Notes: generated by a model not told the origin, from the letters alone. 30,183 bases of DNA from HGM04593 sp045588485 (GCA_045588485.1 JAZNEI010000062.1:1-30183), one strand, 5' to 3'. Shown: positions 7,572 through 16,946, numbered from the stretch's first letter. Numbers and translations are program-made.

Positions 7572-9724
7572 TCTTTTATTAGGTTTATCTCATCAATGGC
7601 TATATGGTATCGACCCGATGAGTATAATTTCAGTGTTATGTTTTTTTTGCTTAACTGGTCTCCAAGTCTCTCTTTCCACTCGATAAGCTGAGGGCCATCC
7701 TTGTGTTCCGCTTTAGGTTTATATTGTGCTACGACTTTATCACCTGTACATATCTCTATTTTTGATGGTAACTCAATCTTGTGACGAGGCAAAGAAAGAA
7801 AGTTCATCTTCAGCACACTTGCACCTTTCGCAGACAATTCAATACTTACCTCGTGTTCGGGTATAATGTTCCATCCATAGAAATAACTGTTAGGAATACC
7901 CGGAGTACCGTCGGTGAGTCCTTTGAAGACTTGTTTCCCATTCTCTGAAGCTACGATAAGTTCCTTGCCATAAAGAGTATTGAAGCTATACTTTTCCTGT
8001 AAGATATATTTTCTCCAGCTCTCGACATAATCGGCACTCTTATCGCCGACCTCGTTTATCCTGGTCAATTCAAATGCCTTATACCCATCGTTAAATATTG
8101 CAAGCAGTTCATGCACGTACGGATTAACCTGCACGCGGTCATCTTTAAGAGTAGCAAAGCCATACTCTCCGTATCCTGCATTACGGGCTATCTCAAGGCG
8201 AGTAAAAGTGAGCGCTGTTATAAGTTTACGCAACATGTATGCCTCTTCCTCATCTGCTCTGTTCTTTAGAACCGTTATTGTGTCATAGAACTCAATGAAA
8301 CTCTCGGGTTCGAGAAAAACATCTATTTTCTCATCTATTCCACCGTATATGGGTATAACCTTATCGGTACTTTCCTCGTTTCTGAGCAGACTGCAATAGT
8401 AGTCCGAGATAATCTCTCCTGCGACATGATAGGTGCGGCAAAAATAGTCCTTAACGAGTGACTCGACATTAGCATCGGGATTCATCATAAGAACTGCAAG
8501 CAGATTGGTATGCATATCCTCAAATGTAGAATAATCGTATCCGCTACCATTAAGGAAGATACCTTTTATACCATTATCACGATATATCTTAAACCTGCGC
8601 TGCATCGATTTCAGTATTGGGTAAGGTGTAAAATAGTCGTCATAATTGTTTATATAATCCCATACATAGATATTCTGTGTCTTTGCACTCCAAGCCTTTA
8701 TTGTTTTTTCGAATTGTGAGACATTCTTGCCTTTTAGTTCTTTTCCGGGTTGCCACTCTATTGCACTCACTATGACACCTGCATTCTGTGGCAACTCGTA
8801 TTTGCAGGGCTTGTCGGTGGTGTGGTAGGCCGAGGTAAAGAAAGTGTGTTTGGGAAAGTGTGCAGCCAATTTTCTTATCATTTTGGTAACTGCGGGAGTG
8901 GCATTACCCACTGTATTACCTACACCCTGACAATGAGCACACATACAAACGATATTATTATCATTTGGCAATATGGCAAAGTTATATGAAACGTCTTTGC
9001 CATCACCGCAATTGTCGACAATATAATCACATATATATTTATACAATTTATCGGAACTGAAACAGAACTGAGACGACACACGCTGTCCCTCGTGATAGGC
9101 ATACACACTTCTATCGGGTTCACCGGGCAAAGTCTGAGCAATATTGTGTCCCCAAATACCCCAATCGGTATCGATATTGTTAAGTCCCAACACACCGCGT
9201 GCATCTTCATTACGATTAGTCGGTGAATATATAGCTCTGTACCCGAAAGGGAAGTTGCCTACAGTATCACAAAACGACATTATGGTAGCAGGTAAGTCGT
9301 AAATAGGAAAACGCTCATCTGTATCACCTACTAAACGCATATATTGATGCAACAGCCATATCATTATGCGTTCGCTACGCGCAACAAGATGTATACCTTT
9401 CTCATCGTTCTTGACCTTGAAATCGTCATTGGTCTCTTCGTCTATATGTACCGTTATAAAGCGGCTGTCGGCTATATCAAAGATATCATAAAATACAGGA
9501 GCATTATCACCACCTCCACGATGCCTCAAATGTTTAAATAGATATTCCGACCATTTCAAATCTTTCTTACTATCATAATCTTCGGGCACCACAATATACA
9601 CCTCACCATCGCCATTATATGTTGCAACTTTTCCGGCACAACTTATGCTTGCAATGGTGCTGAGTACTAAAAATGCGACCCAAATATATTGTTTAGAAAG
9701 ATATGAAAATCTGTACATATCCAT
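7568..9724 (-). CDS. DUF4838 carbohydrate-enzyme-like lipoprotein
   Basis: A 718-residue protein with a lipoprotein signal (YIWVAFLVLSTIASISC, Cys29). The body resembles DUF4838 proteins, which share an alpha-glucuronidase-type N-terminal half with a TIM-barrel glycosidase-like core. Visible marks are the Cys cluster CMCAHC (260-265), WDYINNYDDYFTPYPIL, and GIKGIFLNGSG. The last 130 residues look like a beta-rich module that may bind carbohydrate. I infer that it trims, modifies or releases the polymer made by the glycosyltransferase of the same cluster; no catalytic residues can be assigned with confidence. The start codon lies inside the last ten codons of the TPR/barrel gene (32-bp overlap; 26 bp if Met3 is used), and its stop overlaps the DUF1573 start. 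Confidence 0.75.
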   Translation of the reverse strand: MDMYRFSYLSKQYIWVAFLVLSTIASISCAGKVATYNGDGEVYIVVPEDYDSKKDLKWSEYLFKHLRHRGGGDNAPVFYDIFDIADSRFITVHIDEETNDDFKVKNDEKGIHLVARSERIMIWLLHQYMRLVGDTDERFPIYDLPATIMSFCDTVGNFPFGYRAIYSPTNRNEDARGVLGLNNIDTDWGIWGHNIAQTLPGEPDRSVYAYHEGQRVSSQFCFSSDKLYKYICDYIVDNCGDGKDVSYNFAILPNDNNIVCMCAHCQGVGNTVGNATPAVTKMIRKLAAHFPKHTFFTSAYHTTDKPCKYELPQNAGVIVSAIEWQPGKELKGKNVSQFEKTIKAWSAKTQNIYVWDYINNYDDYFTPYPILKSMQRRFKIYRDNGIKGIFLNGSGYDYSTFEDMHTNLLAVLMMNPDANVESLVKDYFCRTYHVAGEIISDYYCSLLRNEESTDKVIPIYGGIDEKIDVFLEPESFIEFYDTITVLKNRADEEEAYMLRKLITALTFTRLEIARNAGYGEYGFATLKDDRVQVNPYVHELLAIFNDGYKAFELTRINEVGDKSADYVESWRKYILQEKYSFNTLYGKELIVASENGKQVFKGLTDGTPGIPNSYFYGWNIIPEHEVSIELSAKGASVLKMNFLSLPRHKIELPSKIEICTGDKVVAQYKPKAEHKDGPQLIEWKERLGDQLSKKNITLKLYSSGRYHIAIDEINLIKE

Positions 9725-12563
9725 TGTATAAATTTCTGTATTGTGTTGCTACTTTGCCATCACCCAGATGTTTTTGGTCGTAGAGGGTATTCCATATTCC
9801 AAGAAGTCCCAATGACAGGTTGGGAGTAATCAGATATTGCCCACCGAGGCTCACATAGGTATTCATGTGAGAAAAGGAGGTTGATATGGAGTAAAGGTCT
9901 ATAATATTAAGTTCGGGGGCAGTACCGAATCCTGCTGCTGCTGTCACCGAGGTGCGTCCATCGTCAAGAGGAGAGTATTTTGCCTTTGCCTGCATATTGA
10001 AGAACAGCTCGGAATCGTACATAATAAGCGCTCCAGCTGCTGTGAGTGTAAATGGCTCTAATACTTTATTTGCTGCTGCACTGAAATTAAGCAGATTCTT
10101 GTCACCCAGCAGACGGCGATAGCCAAGGCCCGCATCGACATACCAATCGTTCTTAAAATAACGTGTTGCTCCTATGTTGGCTATAAATTTAGGAAAATAG
10201 CTACAACCCGCGCCTAACGAGACATTTCCTGTCCACTTACTATTGAATTCTCGTGTAAAGCCTAAAAGCAACTGATAACCGGTGCCTCCATCATCCTCAT
10301 CGGTTGGCTCTTCTTCGTTCCAAAATAGCGAGCCGTTACGTCCTGAATAGTTGAGACGTGCCGAGTAGGTGTTACGTCTGCCTACCCTCTCGTAACCTAT
10401 GCTTGCCACGCTCGTAAGTACATCCTGTTCACTGAAACGCGCCTGCATATATTCGTAATCGATACGGTTCTTGTTCGATTTATAACGTAAACCTTTCAGT
10501 TTGGCGACATACTCGGATACCTCAAGCGGTGATGGCTCGTAGTACTTCTGATAATGGTATGCCGAGTCGTAACGATGATTGTACTCAAAAAGCAGTCCTT
10601 TGGTATAAAGCAAGCTTTTATTACCGGGGTTATACTTGAGTGCGTTCTCTATAGTAGCCATTGCCTCGGTGTGTTTATTGTTTTTGGCTTGCTTGATGGC
10701 AAGCAGCTCGCAACTACCCGAGTAGGCACTTATATAATCGATATTTCCGTTAAAGCTATCAATATTACTACGTAACAACTCAACCGACTTTTCATACTCT
10801 TCACCACGATTGTAAACAGCAGCCTGTTTTACCATAAAATGAGGGTCATTGGGAAAAGCCTCGCGTCCTAATGCTGTGTATTTGTCGAATCCTGCATTAT
10901 CACCCATCTGTCCCGATATATTTACGGCATAGAGCAAGCCTAAATAGTTCTTTGGTTCATACTCCAACAATTGTATCGCTACAGAATAGGCTTTGGTGTA
11001 CTCTCCACTCTCCATTTTCTCTTTTATGTATGGTACAGCAAGTTCTTCGTATCCGTTTATATAAATCTGTCGGTCTATAGTATCAACAGCGTTTATAATT
11101 GCACTGTTGTATATCTGTAATGCATCCTCTTTGCTCCCCAGTCCGTAGAGTAGTTCTGCCTCTTTATGCATACTCTCATCAGCTGTCAGCATAGGTTTTA
11201 TGTAGGTGTATGTATCGTACGCCTCTTCGTACTTCTTTGTTGCTATATAGCAACTGTACAACTTATTCAGTGCTGCATTTGTAAGATCAACATCTACACC
11301 TGAACCTATTACATATTTCAGTTCGGGAATTGCCTCGGTGTAAGCCCCACTGGTTGTAAGTGTCTCGGCAAGTGCCAATTTGTGTGTACACAGCGAAAAG
11401 GCAATATCATAGTCATTGGGAAAATCTTCGTGCAGTTTCGAAAGAATGCTTACCGCCTGCTTATCATTACCCATAGAACGATAAAGTTCATACTCCATAT
11501 AACGTATCTTCTTATCGTTGATACCGTATATACGTTTTGCTTCTTTAAGGTAGTATATAGCATCTTGATGATATCCGCGCATTATAGCTGTTCTTAAAAG
11601 GAAATCGAGTGCCTCACGGTTATTCTTATTCTTCTCGAATATTTTGCCATAAATAGTATATGGCTCGTTGTTATGTTCCTGCCTTGCAGTCTCAAGCAGG
11701 AGTTCGTTGTAAAGTGCTCTTGCCTCGGGTGTATTATATCCGCTATTGATAAAATACTGCACACGAGCCATTGCCAACGAAAGCTGACCATTCTCGTTAA
11801 GAATACCAACTTTCTTACGCAGCAGGGTTATGTTACCCGGATTCTCGGCAAGTGCAACCGATGCTTGCTCAATGGCCTTATTCATAAGATGTGCATTATA
11901 ATAATGATTTATCAGTGCCAACTGATACTCAATATTATTGGGGTCGATGCTTACAAGTTCACGTAAGGTATTACCCACGGCAACAAGATTACCCTCTTGT
12001 TTTTGTTTTGCATACTCCACCTCGAGCTCATAGAAATAGGCATCTTTAATCTGTACATTATTGGGATATATCTGTTGCAGACGTTTGAAAAGACGTGTAG
12101 CCTCTCTTGTATTACCTTGTTTCTTGTATAGTTCTATTTTCTTACGCCATAGTCCTTCCCAATAGGGGTTTACCTCAAGAAGTTCATTAATGTAGCATAT
12201 AGCCGATGAGTAGTTACCGGTTATATCTTCGACCGTAACAAGCATCTGCTTGGCTTCTACATTATTGTAGTTTGCATTAACGGCCTTTACAAGATAGAAA
12301 CGTGCCCTATCATACTCCTCTTCGTGCAACCAATATTTGCCGGCAAGAGTATTCAGATTACTATCGTCAGGAAAACGTTTGAGACCACTATCGAGCACTT
12401 TTTTTCCACTCTGCCACTGTTCATCGCCAAACATTTCTTGTACTTTATCGTAGTATTCAACAGGAAGGGTTATTCTTGACCTCTCATCTGCCGCAGCCGG
12501 TATAGCTGCAAACAGCAACAATACGAACAATATACCAAATATTTTGTTTACCGTTTTTTCCAT
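9693..12563 (-). CDS. TPR protein fused to an outer-membrane beta-barrel (PgaA-like layout)
   Basis: A 956-residue exported protein. Residues 1-25 are a signal peptide ending AAIPAAA. Residues about 35-690 are helical repeats with TPR spacing, for example NLNTLAGKYWLHEEEYDRAR, NITLLRKKVG and SLLYTKGLLFEYNHRYDSA. The last 260 residues change to alternating beta-strands rich in Gly and Tyr and end in Phe (VQIFISF), typical of an outer-membrane barrel of YaiO type. A periplasmic TPR scaffold joined to a barrel is the layout of PgaA and related exopolysaccharide export porins. It starts 8 bp after the glycosyltransferase stop, which supports a polymer-export role. The annotation of TPR and barrel is from pattern; export is inferred. 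Confidence 0.85.
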   Translation of the reverse strand: MEKTVNKIFGILFVLLLFAAIPAAADERSRITLPVEYYDKVQEMFGDEQWQSGKKVLDSGLKRFPDDSNLNTLAGKYWLHEEEYDRARFYLVKAVNANYNNVEAKQMLVTVEDITGNYSSAICYINELLEVNPYWEGLWRKKIELYKKQGNTREATRLFKRLQQIYPNNVQIKDAYFYELEVEYAKQKQEGNLVAVGNTLRELVSIDPNNIEYQLALINHYYNAHLMNKAIEQASVALAENPGNITLLRKKVGILNENGQLSLAMARVQYFINSGYNTPEARALYNELLLETARQEHNNEPYTIYGKIFEKNKNNREALDFLLRTAIMRGYHQDAIYYLKEAKRIYGINDKKIRYMEYELYRSMGNDKQAVSILSKLHEDFPNDYDIAFSLCTHKLALAETLTTSGAYTEAIPELKYVIGSGVDVDLTNAALNKLYSCYIATKKYEEAYDTYTYIKPMLTADESMHKEAELLYGLGSKEDALQIYNSAIINAVDTIDRQIYINGYEELAVPYIKEKMESGEYTKAYSVAIQLLEYEPKNYLGLLYAVNISGQMGDNAGFDKYTALGREAFPNDPHFMVKQAAVYNRGEEYEKSVELLRSNIDSFNGNIDYISAYSGSCELLAIKQAKNNKHTEAMATIENALKYNPGNKSLLYTKGLLFEYNHRYDSAYHYQKYYEPSPLEVSEYVAKLKGLRYKSNKNRIDYEYMQARFSEQDVLTSVASIGYERVGRRNTYSARLNYSGRNGSLFWNEEEPTDEDDGGTGYQLLLGFTREFNSKWTGNVSLGAGCSYFPKFIANIGATRYFKNDWYVDAGLGYRRLLGDKNLLNFSAAANKVLEPFTLTAAGALIMYDSELFFNMQAKAKYSPLDDGRTSVTAAAGFGTAPELNIIDLYSISTSFSHMNTYVSLGGQYLITPNLSLGLLGIWNTLYDQKHLGDGKVATQYRNLYNGYVQIFISF

Positions 12564-12571
12564 CTTATCGT

Positions 12572-14065
12572 TTATTTATTTGTGTTGTCCTGCTCTGTTG
12601 AAGGGTTAATATTTTCGTTCAACGGCTCATTTATGTTAGCGGCACCCGCTTCTTTCTTGAAGCCCTTGCGTTTCATCTCGCCCCATTTGAAGTCTCGAGA
12701 TGTAAGGTAGCTAAAATATCCTTTCAATGCAAAGAACACTGTCAACGGGTGATATATAAATGCCTCGAACAATGATGGCACTGCAAGCCAAGCATACCAA
12801 CGACGTTTAACATATACACGTCCTATGTAGTTGTCATAGTTTATACACATTGTATTTACAAACTGCATGAACATATATACGGTAAATAACAGAAGCCAGA
12901 ATGTTGTCCAGTTTACGGCACCCGATATAATAAGGAACAGAAGGACAAAAAATCCCACACACTCTATTATAGGCCCGAGAAATTCGAAGATGAAGAGGTA
13001 AGGCAATGTTACCGTTCCGTAAACACCATATTTGCGGTTGAAGACAATATCCCAATAGAGGTGGAAGAACTGGAAAAGACCACGCCCCCAACGTGTACGT
13101 TGACGGTTGAAAATTGTCAGTGTTGACGGTCCTTCGGTCCAGCATACTGTCTGCGGCACCTGTGTTACCTTATATGGAGTCTTAGTATGGTACATATATG
13201 CAGTCATACGGGCTATCATATCCATATCTTCGGCCATTGATAGTCCGTGATAACCTCCGACACGTATAGCAATATCTGTATCGAAAAGTCCGAAGCCTCC
13301 CGAGACATTTGGCATTCCTCCAATAGCTGCCCACCACGTCTTTCCTATGAGAAACGAACGCATATACTCCAACTCCTGGAACATTGGCAAAGGCGACATT
13401 GGTGGACGTATCTCGCTCAAACGTCCCTCCTTCATAGTACATCCATTAGCCATACGCATGGTGGCACTCACTGCAATGACACGTTTGTCCGACGAGAGTA
13501 CATCCCAAATAAGATAGTAAAGACCCTGTGGATTAAGTACACAGTCTACATCGGTACATACAAAATAGGGATACTGTGCTACATTTACTCCTGCATTCGA
13601 TGCATCGGCTTTTGTTCCGCCATTCTCTTTATCGACTACAACAAGTTGCTTATACTTCTCGTTAGTACTTTTAAAAAGACGTTTATAGGGTTTTGTCTTT
13701 ATATATTCGATATAATTATAGGGGACCTCGACAAGATCGAAGTTTTCGATAAGTTTTTCGAGTGTCTTGTCTTTTGAGCCGTCATTTACAATTATGACTT
13801 CGAACTTTGGATAATCCATTGACAAAAGAGAGTTGACATTATCCACTATTGTAGTCTCTTCGTTATATGCCGGAGCTACAATAGAGACTCCCGGAGTATG
13901 TGGCGAATTTAGGAGTATTCGCTTTATATACTCTGCCGAATAGTATTTTTTTCTTTTATGTATCTGCAAGAATGATACAATAGTCATAAGCAGGTAGGAG
14001 AGTATAAGCCCACCGCTATAGAAAATCATAAAATAGTTGAAGAATGTAAACAGCCAATTATTCAT
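12572..14065 (-). CDS. Processive family 2 glycosyltransferase, inner membrane
   Basis: A 497-residue membrane glycosyltransferase of the GT2 (cellulose/chitin/PgaC) group. One N-terminal membrane segment (about 8-34) precedes the catalytic domain (about 58-330). All four processive signatures are present: D95 in VNDGS, DxD at 172-174 (TDVDC), the ED pair at 279-280 (MAEDMD), and QRTRW at 322-326. At least three further membrane segments follow (about 350-440), expected to form the polymer channel. The C-terminal tail is charged and ends in Asn/Thr-rich sequence; no PilZ domain is visible, so cyclic di-GMP control is not indicated. The sugar cannot be read from sequence. The ATG overlaps the HEAT gene stop by four bases. 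Confidence 0.93.
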   Translation of the reverse strand: MNNWLFTFFNYFMIFYSGGLILSYLLMTIVSFLQIHKRKKYYSAEYIKRILLNSPHTPGVSIVAPAYNEETTIVDNVNSLLSMDYPKFEVIIVNDGSKDKTLEKLIENFDLVEVPYNYIEYIKTKPYKRLFKSTNEKYKQLVVVDKENGGTKADASNAGVNVAQYPYFVCTDVDCVLNPQGLYYLIWDVLSSDKRVIAVSATMRMANGCTMKEGRLSEIRPPMSPLPMFQELEYMRSFLIGKTWWAAIGGMPNVSGGFGLFDTDIAIRVGGYHGLSMAEDMDMIARMTAYMYHTKTPYKVTQVPQTVCWTEGPSTLTIFNRQRTRWGRGLFQFFHLYWDIVFNRKYGVYGTVTLPYLFIFEFLGPIIECVGFFVLLFLIISGAVNWTTFWLLLFTVYMFMQFVNTMCINYDNYIGRVYVKRRWYAWLAVPSLFEAFIYHPLTVFFALKGYFSYLTSRDFKWGEMKRKGFKKEAGAANINEPLNENINPSTEQDNTNK

Positions 14066-15285
14066 CTCTCGTATGCTCTATCGTTAGTTAAGGGGTTCTT
14101 AATATGTTCGAAACGCAATCTTTCCTCTTGCTTGGCGGCACTTTCAAGTGCATAGAAGGCAGCTCTGCCCTCTTCGCCACAGCAATAAAGTGCATTTAGG
14201 ATAGTCATCATCACCTTCTCGCGGCGTGCAAGAGCATAAGCCTCCTTAAAGAATCCTACTATTCGTGGACCTCGCAGACCAAGCTCACGCAAAGCTACTA
14301 TAATGGATAAACGCATATATCCTGCCGAATTGGCAAACATATCACAAATGTCATCTACCATCTTCGTATATCCCAACTTGCCAAGAGCACGGATTACACG
14401 TCCTTTAACCTGTGTATCATTTGTCTTCTGCATATAGTCATACAGGTCGTCACACAACTCTGTCTTGTTAAAGAAAGCAATTTCATCTATTGTAAAAAGA
14501 CAGAATTTATTTGTAGGTTGGTCGAGTTTTATCCAATCCATAAAATTAGGCATCAGCATATTGTTATCGCTACGATATAAAAGCATATCGTGTATTGCAG
14601 GACCATCGCTATCGTTAAACAGAAATCCGGTGTCAGGTTCCATATAACGGAATGGGTCTTCACGATTGGTAAATGTATAAGTAGAGCGTGCAACATTTCT
14701 AAGCTGCTTATTTCTATGATATGCGAAACGGGTAGATACAGAACCTCGCAGTGTACAATCGAGAATCTGTGCAGTATGAAAACTACGTATACATGTAGCA
14801 ACACTGCCCTTCTCTATTCTATCCTCGAGCCAACCTGCAATATTCAGTACATAAAGTATCTGTTGGTAATTATGACGGTTAAGGTTACGTTCATTATAAT
14901 TCTGCACCTTTTCGGTCAATAGTTTTGAGATAAGCTCCAATTCACTGCTCGAGAATTTTGACGACGTATTTTTATCGCGACAATCTAAAATTTTTTCACG
15001 AACAATATCCTCATTAAGATTCTCGGGGTTCGTTAGTATCTCTCGGAACGTATGTGAATACCTCTCGCGTACTTTTTGAAGTTTATTTTTACGCCAAATA
15101 ATCAATTGGTTACGTATGAAAAGTATGACAACACTAATAGGAATGATAAGTATCAGTGCTATTAGTACTACCGAGCATACTCTTATCATTATAGGGTATT
15201 CAAGAAACTTGTAGTACAACGTAAACATGAAATACCAGAGGTATTCAAGGTACCCAAGTTCATAAAACGTGTATGTCTGTTCCAT
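14062..15285 (-). CDS. HEAT-repeat membrane protein, first gene of the glycan cluster
   Basis: A 407-residue protein with an aromatic, hydrophobic N-terminus and one clear membrane segment (about 32-58, CSVVLIALILIIPISVVILF), followed by a basic stretch (NQLIIWRKNKLQKVRER) that would stay in the cytoplasm. Residues about 260-385 are helical repeats of HEAT type, such as VKGRVIRALGKLGYTKMVDDI and MRLSIIVALRELGLRGP. I infer a cytoplasmic scaffold or regulator anchored beside the glycosyltransferase, with which it shares an ATGA overlap. This partner is not part of the Pga, Pel, alginate or cellulose sets. No exact promoter box is visible upstream (15286-15412), so it may depend on read-through from the lipoprotein gene. 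Confidence 0.8.
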   Translation of the reverse strand: MEQTYTFYELGYLEYLWYFMFTLYYKFLEYPIMIRVCSVVLIALILIIPISVVILFIRNQLIIWRKNKLQKVRERYSHTFREILTNPENLNEDIVREKILDCRDKNTSSKFSSSELELISKLLTEKVQNYNERNLNRHNYQQILYVLNIAGWLEDRIEKGSVATCIRSFHTAQILDCTLRGSVSTRFAYHRNKQLRNVARSTYTFTNREDPFRYMEPDTGFLFNDSDGPAIHDMLLYRSDNNMLMPNFMDWIKLDQPTNKFCLFTIDEIAFFNKTELCDDLYDYMQKTNDTQVKGRVIRALGKLGYTKMVDDICDMFANSAGYMRLSIIVALRELGLRGPRIVGFFKEAYALARREKVMMTILNALYCCGEEGRAAFYALESAAKQEERLRFEHIKNPLTNDRAYER

Positions 15286-15412
15286 AGTTAATTGTTTTGT
15301 CGCCTACGTCCTAAGAGAATAGTTCTATTTGATAATGTTTTTGCTTAGTTGTTTATACAGAGCTGCTGTGCAATTCTCTTGGTTGTATTCTTTGTGTTTT
15401 TCTATTTATATA

Positions 15413-15446
15413 GGCAAGTTATAAGGTTGCAACCTTATAACTTGCC
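15413..15446. terminator. Perfect 34-bp palindrome between lipoprotein gene and glycan cluster
   Basis: GGCAAGTTATAAGGTTG pairs with its exact complement without spacer. It lies 24 bp after the minus-strand lipoprotein stop. The minus strand continues TATATAAATAG, not a T-run, while the plus-strand side is T-rich. Termination of minus-strand transcription may therefore be partial; a role in mRNA processing or stability is possible. Confidence 0.6.
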
Positions 15447-15470
15447 GTGTTTGTTTATTTATATTATATA

Positions 15471-16874
15471 TTATTCCGGTCTTTCACTGTATTTTATATC
15501 TTCACCGGCATAATAGGCCGAGGTTGTCTGTCCGTACGTGTAAGTGCAACAATCTCCACTCTTGGGCCATCCTGTGAATGATGTCTGGGCACACTCAACA
15601 TTTTTCAGCCACTCCCAAACAGTTTCGGGTGCTACGCTTGAATATATGTAGCTGTGAATCTCAAATGTAATTCCATCATCGTATATTTCACGAGCAAGTT
15701 TCAGAGCCTCTGCACAAGTGCTACCCTCGATAAGAATCTCGATACCATTAACCTTGTGTGTTACATAGATATATGTCTCAAAATTAACAGCACCTACCTT
15801 GTACTCAACCTTTATCTTTTCGCTTATCTCCTCTACGGGTTCTTCCTCGAATACATAACCCCAGGTATCTCCTACACGAATATCAAAATCATCGGCCACT
15901 GCTATATACTGTCCATCAACAGGGAGGAAAATGCGTACATTAACTGTATCTCTCAAGTGTACAGTAGTCTTTATCTCGTTCCAGTTCTGGTGCTCTTGCT
16001 GGTGAATGTCAAACTCTACTTCACCTTCGGTTACCTTATCATTGTTGTCACCTTCGTCATCATTGTTGTCGTCGTCGCCACCTTCATCGGGTGTGGGAGT
16101 GGGATCTACCTTTGTATCCTCAAGTTCCTCATCCTTCTCGTTGTCGGGAAGCTCTGTTACATCTTTAGTGGTAAGAATACCATCTACGTGCCAACCGTCA
16201 CTCTGAAGCTTTACAATGTACCATATTACATGATACTTTGTTGTATCGATAGCTTCACCATTAATTGACCATTTTGTAATATCGGGAGCCTCGACAATAA
16301 TATCCTCGGTAGCACTACCATTGCTACTATAGATATACTTAGTTACTCCTCGGTTATAGTAGTTCCATTTTGCAGGATTGATTGCGGTGTTTTCGAGGTT
16401 GGTCTCGATTACGCCTCGGTTCATCTCGCCATAATGCGATGAACCATCTGCATCTTGAGGATAATAGTACATCGAATTAATCATACCGTGATCGGTAACA
16501 GCCTCACCATCGAGACGGATAAAGAAATAGGCTCTCTCGAGACTGTTATCGGTTGTACCCATATATTTATCTTCCCAACCATCTTCGAGGTTATCGTCAT
16601 CATCAGAATCTTTCCAATTGTAATCTTTGTCATTCATATTGGGACCATTGGGATCTTTATCGCCCCAACTATTAGGACGTTGCCACTTACCCTTATTGAA
16701 CTTTGCCGATGCAGTCGTTGATCTTGTACCATACATCTCCATATTATGTAGGAGGGTAGCAAATGCCTCATCATACTTCTTGTTGATAACTGAATCATCA
16801 TCAGAAGTACAGGCAACAGTAAAACACAGCAGACACATTGCTGCAAATAAATTTCTGAATAGTTTTCTCTTCAT
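15471..16874 (-). CDS. Surface lipoprotein of unknown function with an acidic linker
   Basis: 467 residues when started at the ATG at 16874; a longer frame uses a TTG four codons upstream and is less likely. The signal (MKRKLFRNLFAAMCLLCFTVAC, Cys22) is followed at once by TSDDD, which fits the acidic surface-export signal of Bacteroidota lipoproteins. An N-terminal Asp/Asn/Trp/Tyr-rich region (about 50-245) is joined by a Pro-Thr then Asp/Asn-rich linker (about 247-279) to a beta-rich C-terminal domain (about 280-467) with four to five Cys near the end (GDCCTYTYG). I recognise no family. It lies directly upstream of the glycan cluster on the same strand and may share its transcript, so an accessory or polymer-binding role is possible but unproven. 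Confidence 0.8.
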   Translation of the reverse strand: MKRKLFRNLFAAMCLLCFTVACTSDDDSVINKKYDEAFATLLHNMEMYGTRSTTASAKFNKGKWQRPNSWGDKDPNGPNMNDKDYNWKDSDDDDNLEDGWEDKYMGTTDNSLERAYFFIRLDGEAVTDHGMINSMYYYPQDADGSSHYGEMNRGVIETNLENTAINPAKWNYYNRGVTKYIYSSNGSATEDIIVEAPDITKWSINGEAIDTTKYHVIWYIVKLQSDGWHVDGILTTKDVTELPDNEKDEELEDTKVDPTPTPDEGGDDDNNDDEGDNNDKVTEGEVEFDIHQQEHQNWNEIKTTVHLRDTVNVRIFLPVDGQYIAVADDFDIRVGDTWGYVFEEEPVEEISEKIKVEYKVGAVNFETYIYVTHKVNGIEILIEGSTCAEALKLAREIYDDGITFEIHSYIYSSVAPETVWEWLKNVECAQTSFTGWPKSGDCCTYTYGQTTSAYYAGEDIKYSERPE

Positions 16875-16946
16875 TGTGTTAGTCAATTTTGGTTAGTAAT
16901 TTAGTTAAATTATATAATCTTATTTTATATTAGTATCTACCCTCTG

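Noticed and set aside
13247..13777. Plus-strand frame of 176 codons opposite the glycosyltransferase gene
   Set aside because: Antisense shadow of a gene with complete GT2 signatures; low-complexity translation.
15654..16268. Plus-strand frame of 204 codons opposite the surface-lipoprotein gene
   Set aside because: Antisense to a well-supported lipoprotein gene; the translation is a run of hydrophobic residues produced by the complementary Asp/Glu codons.
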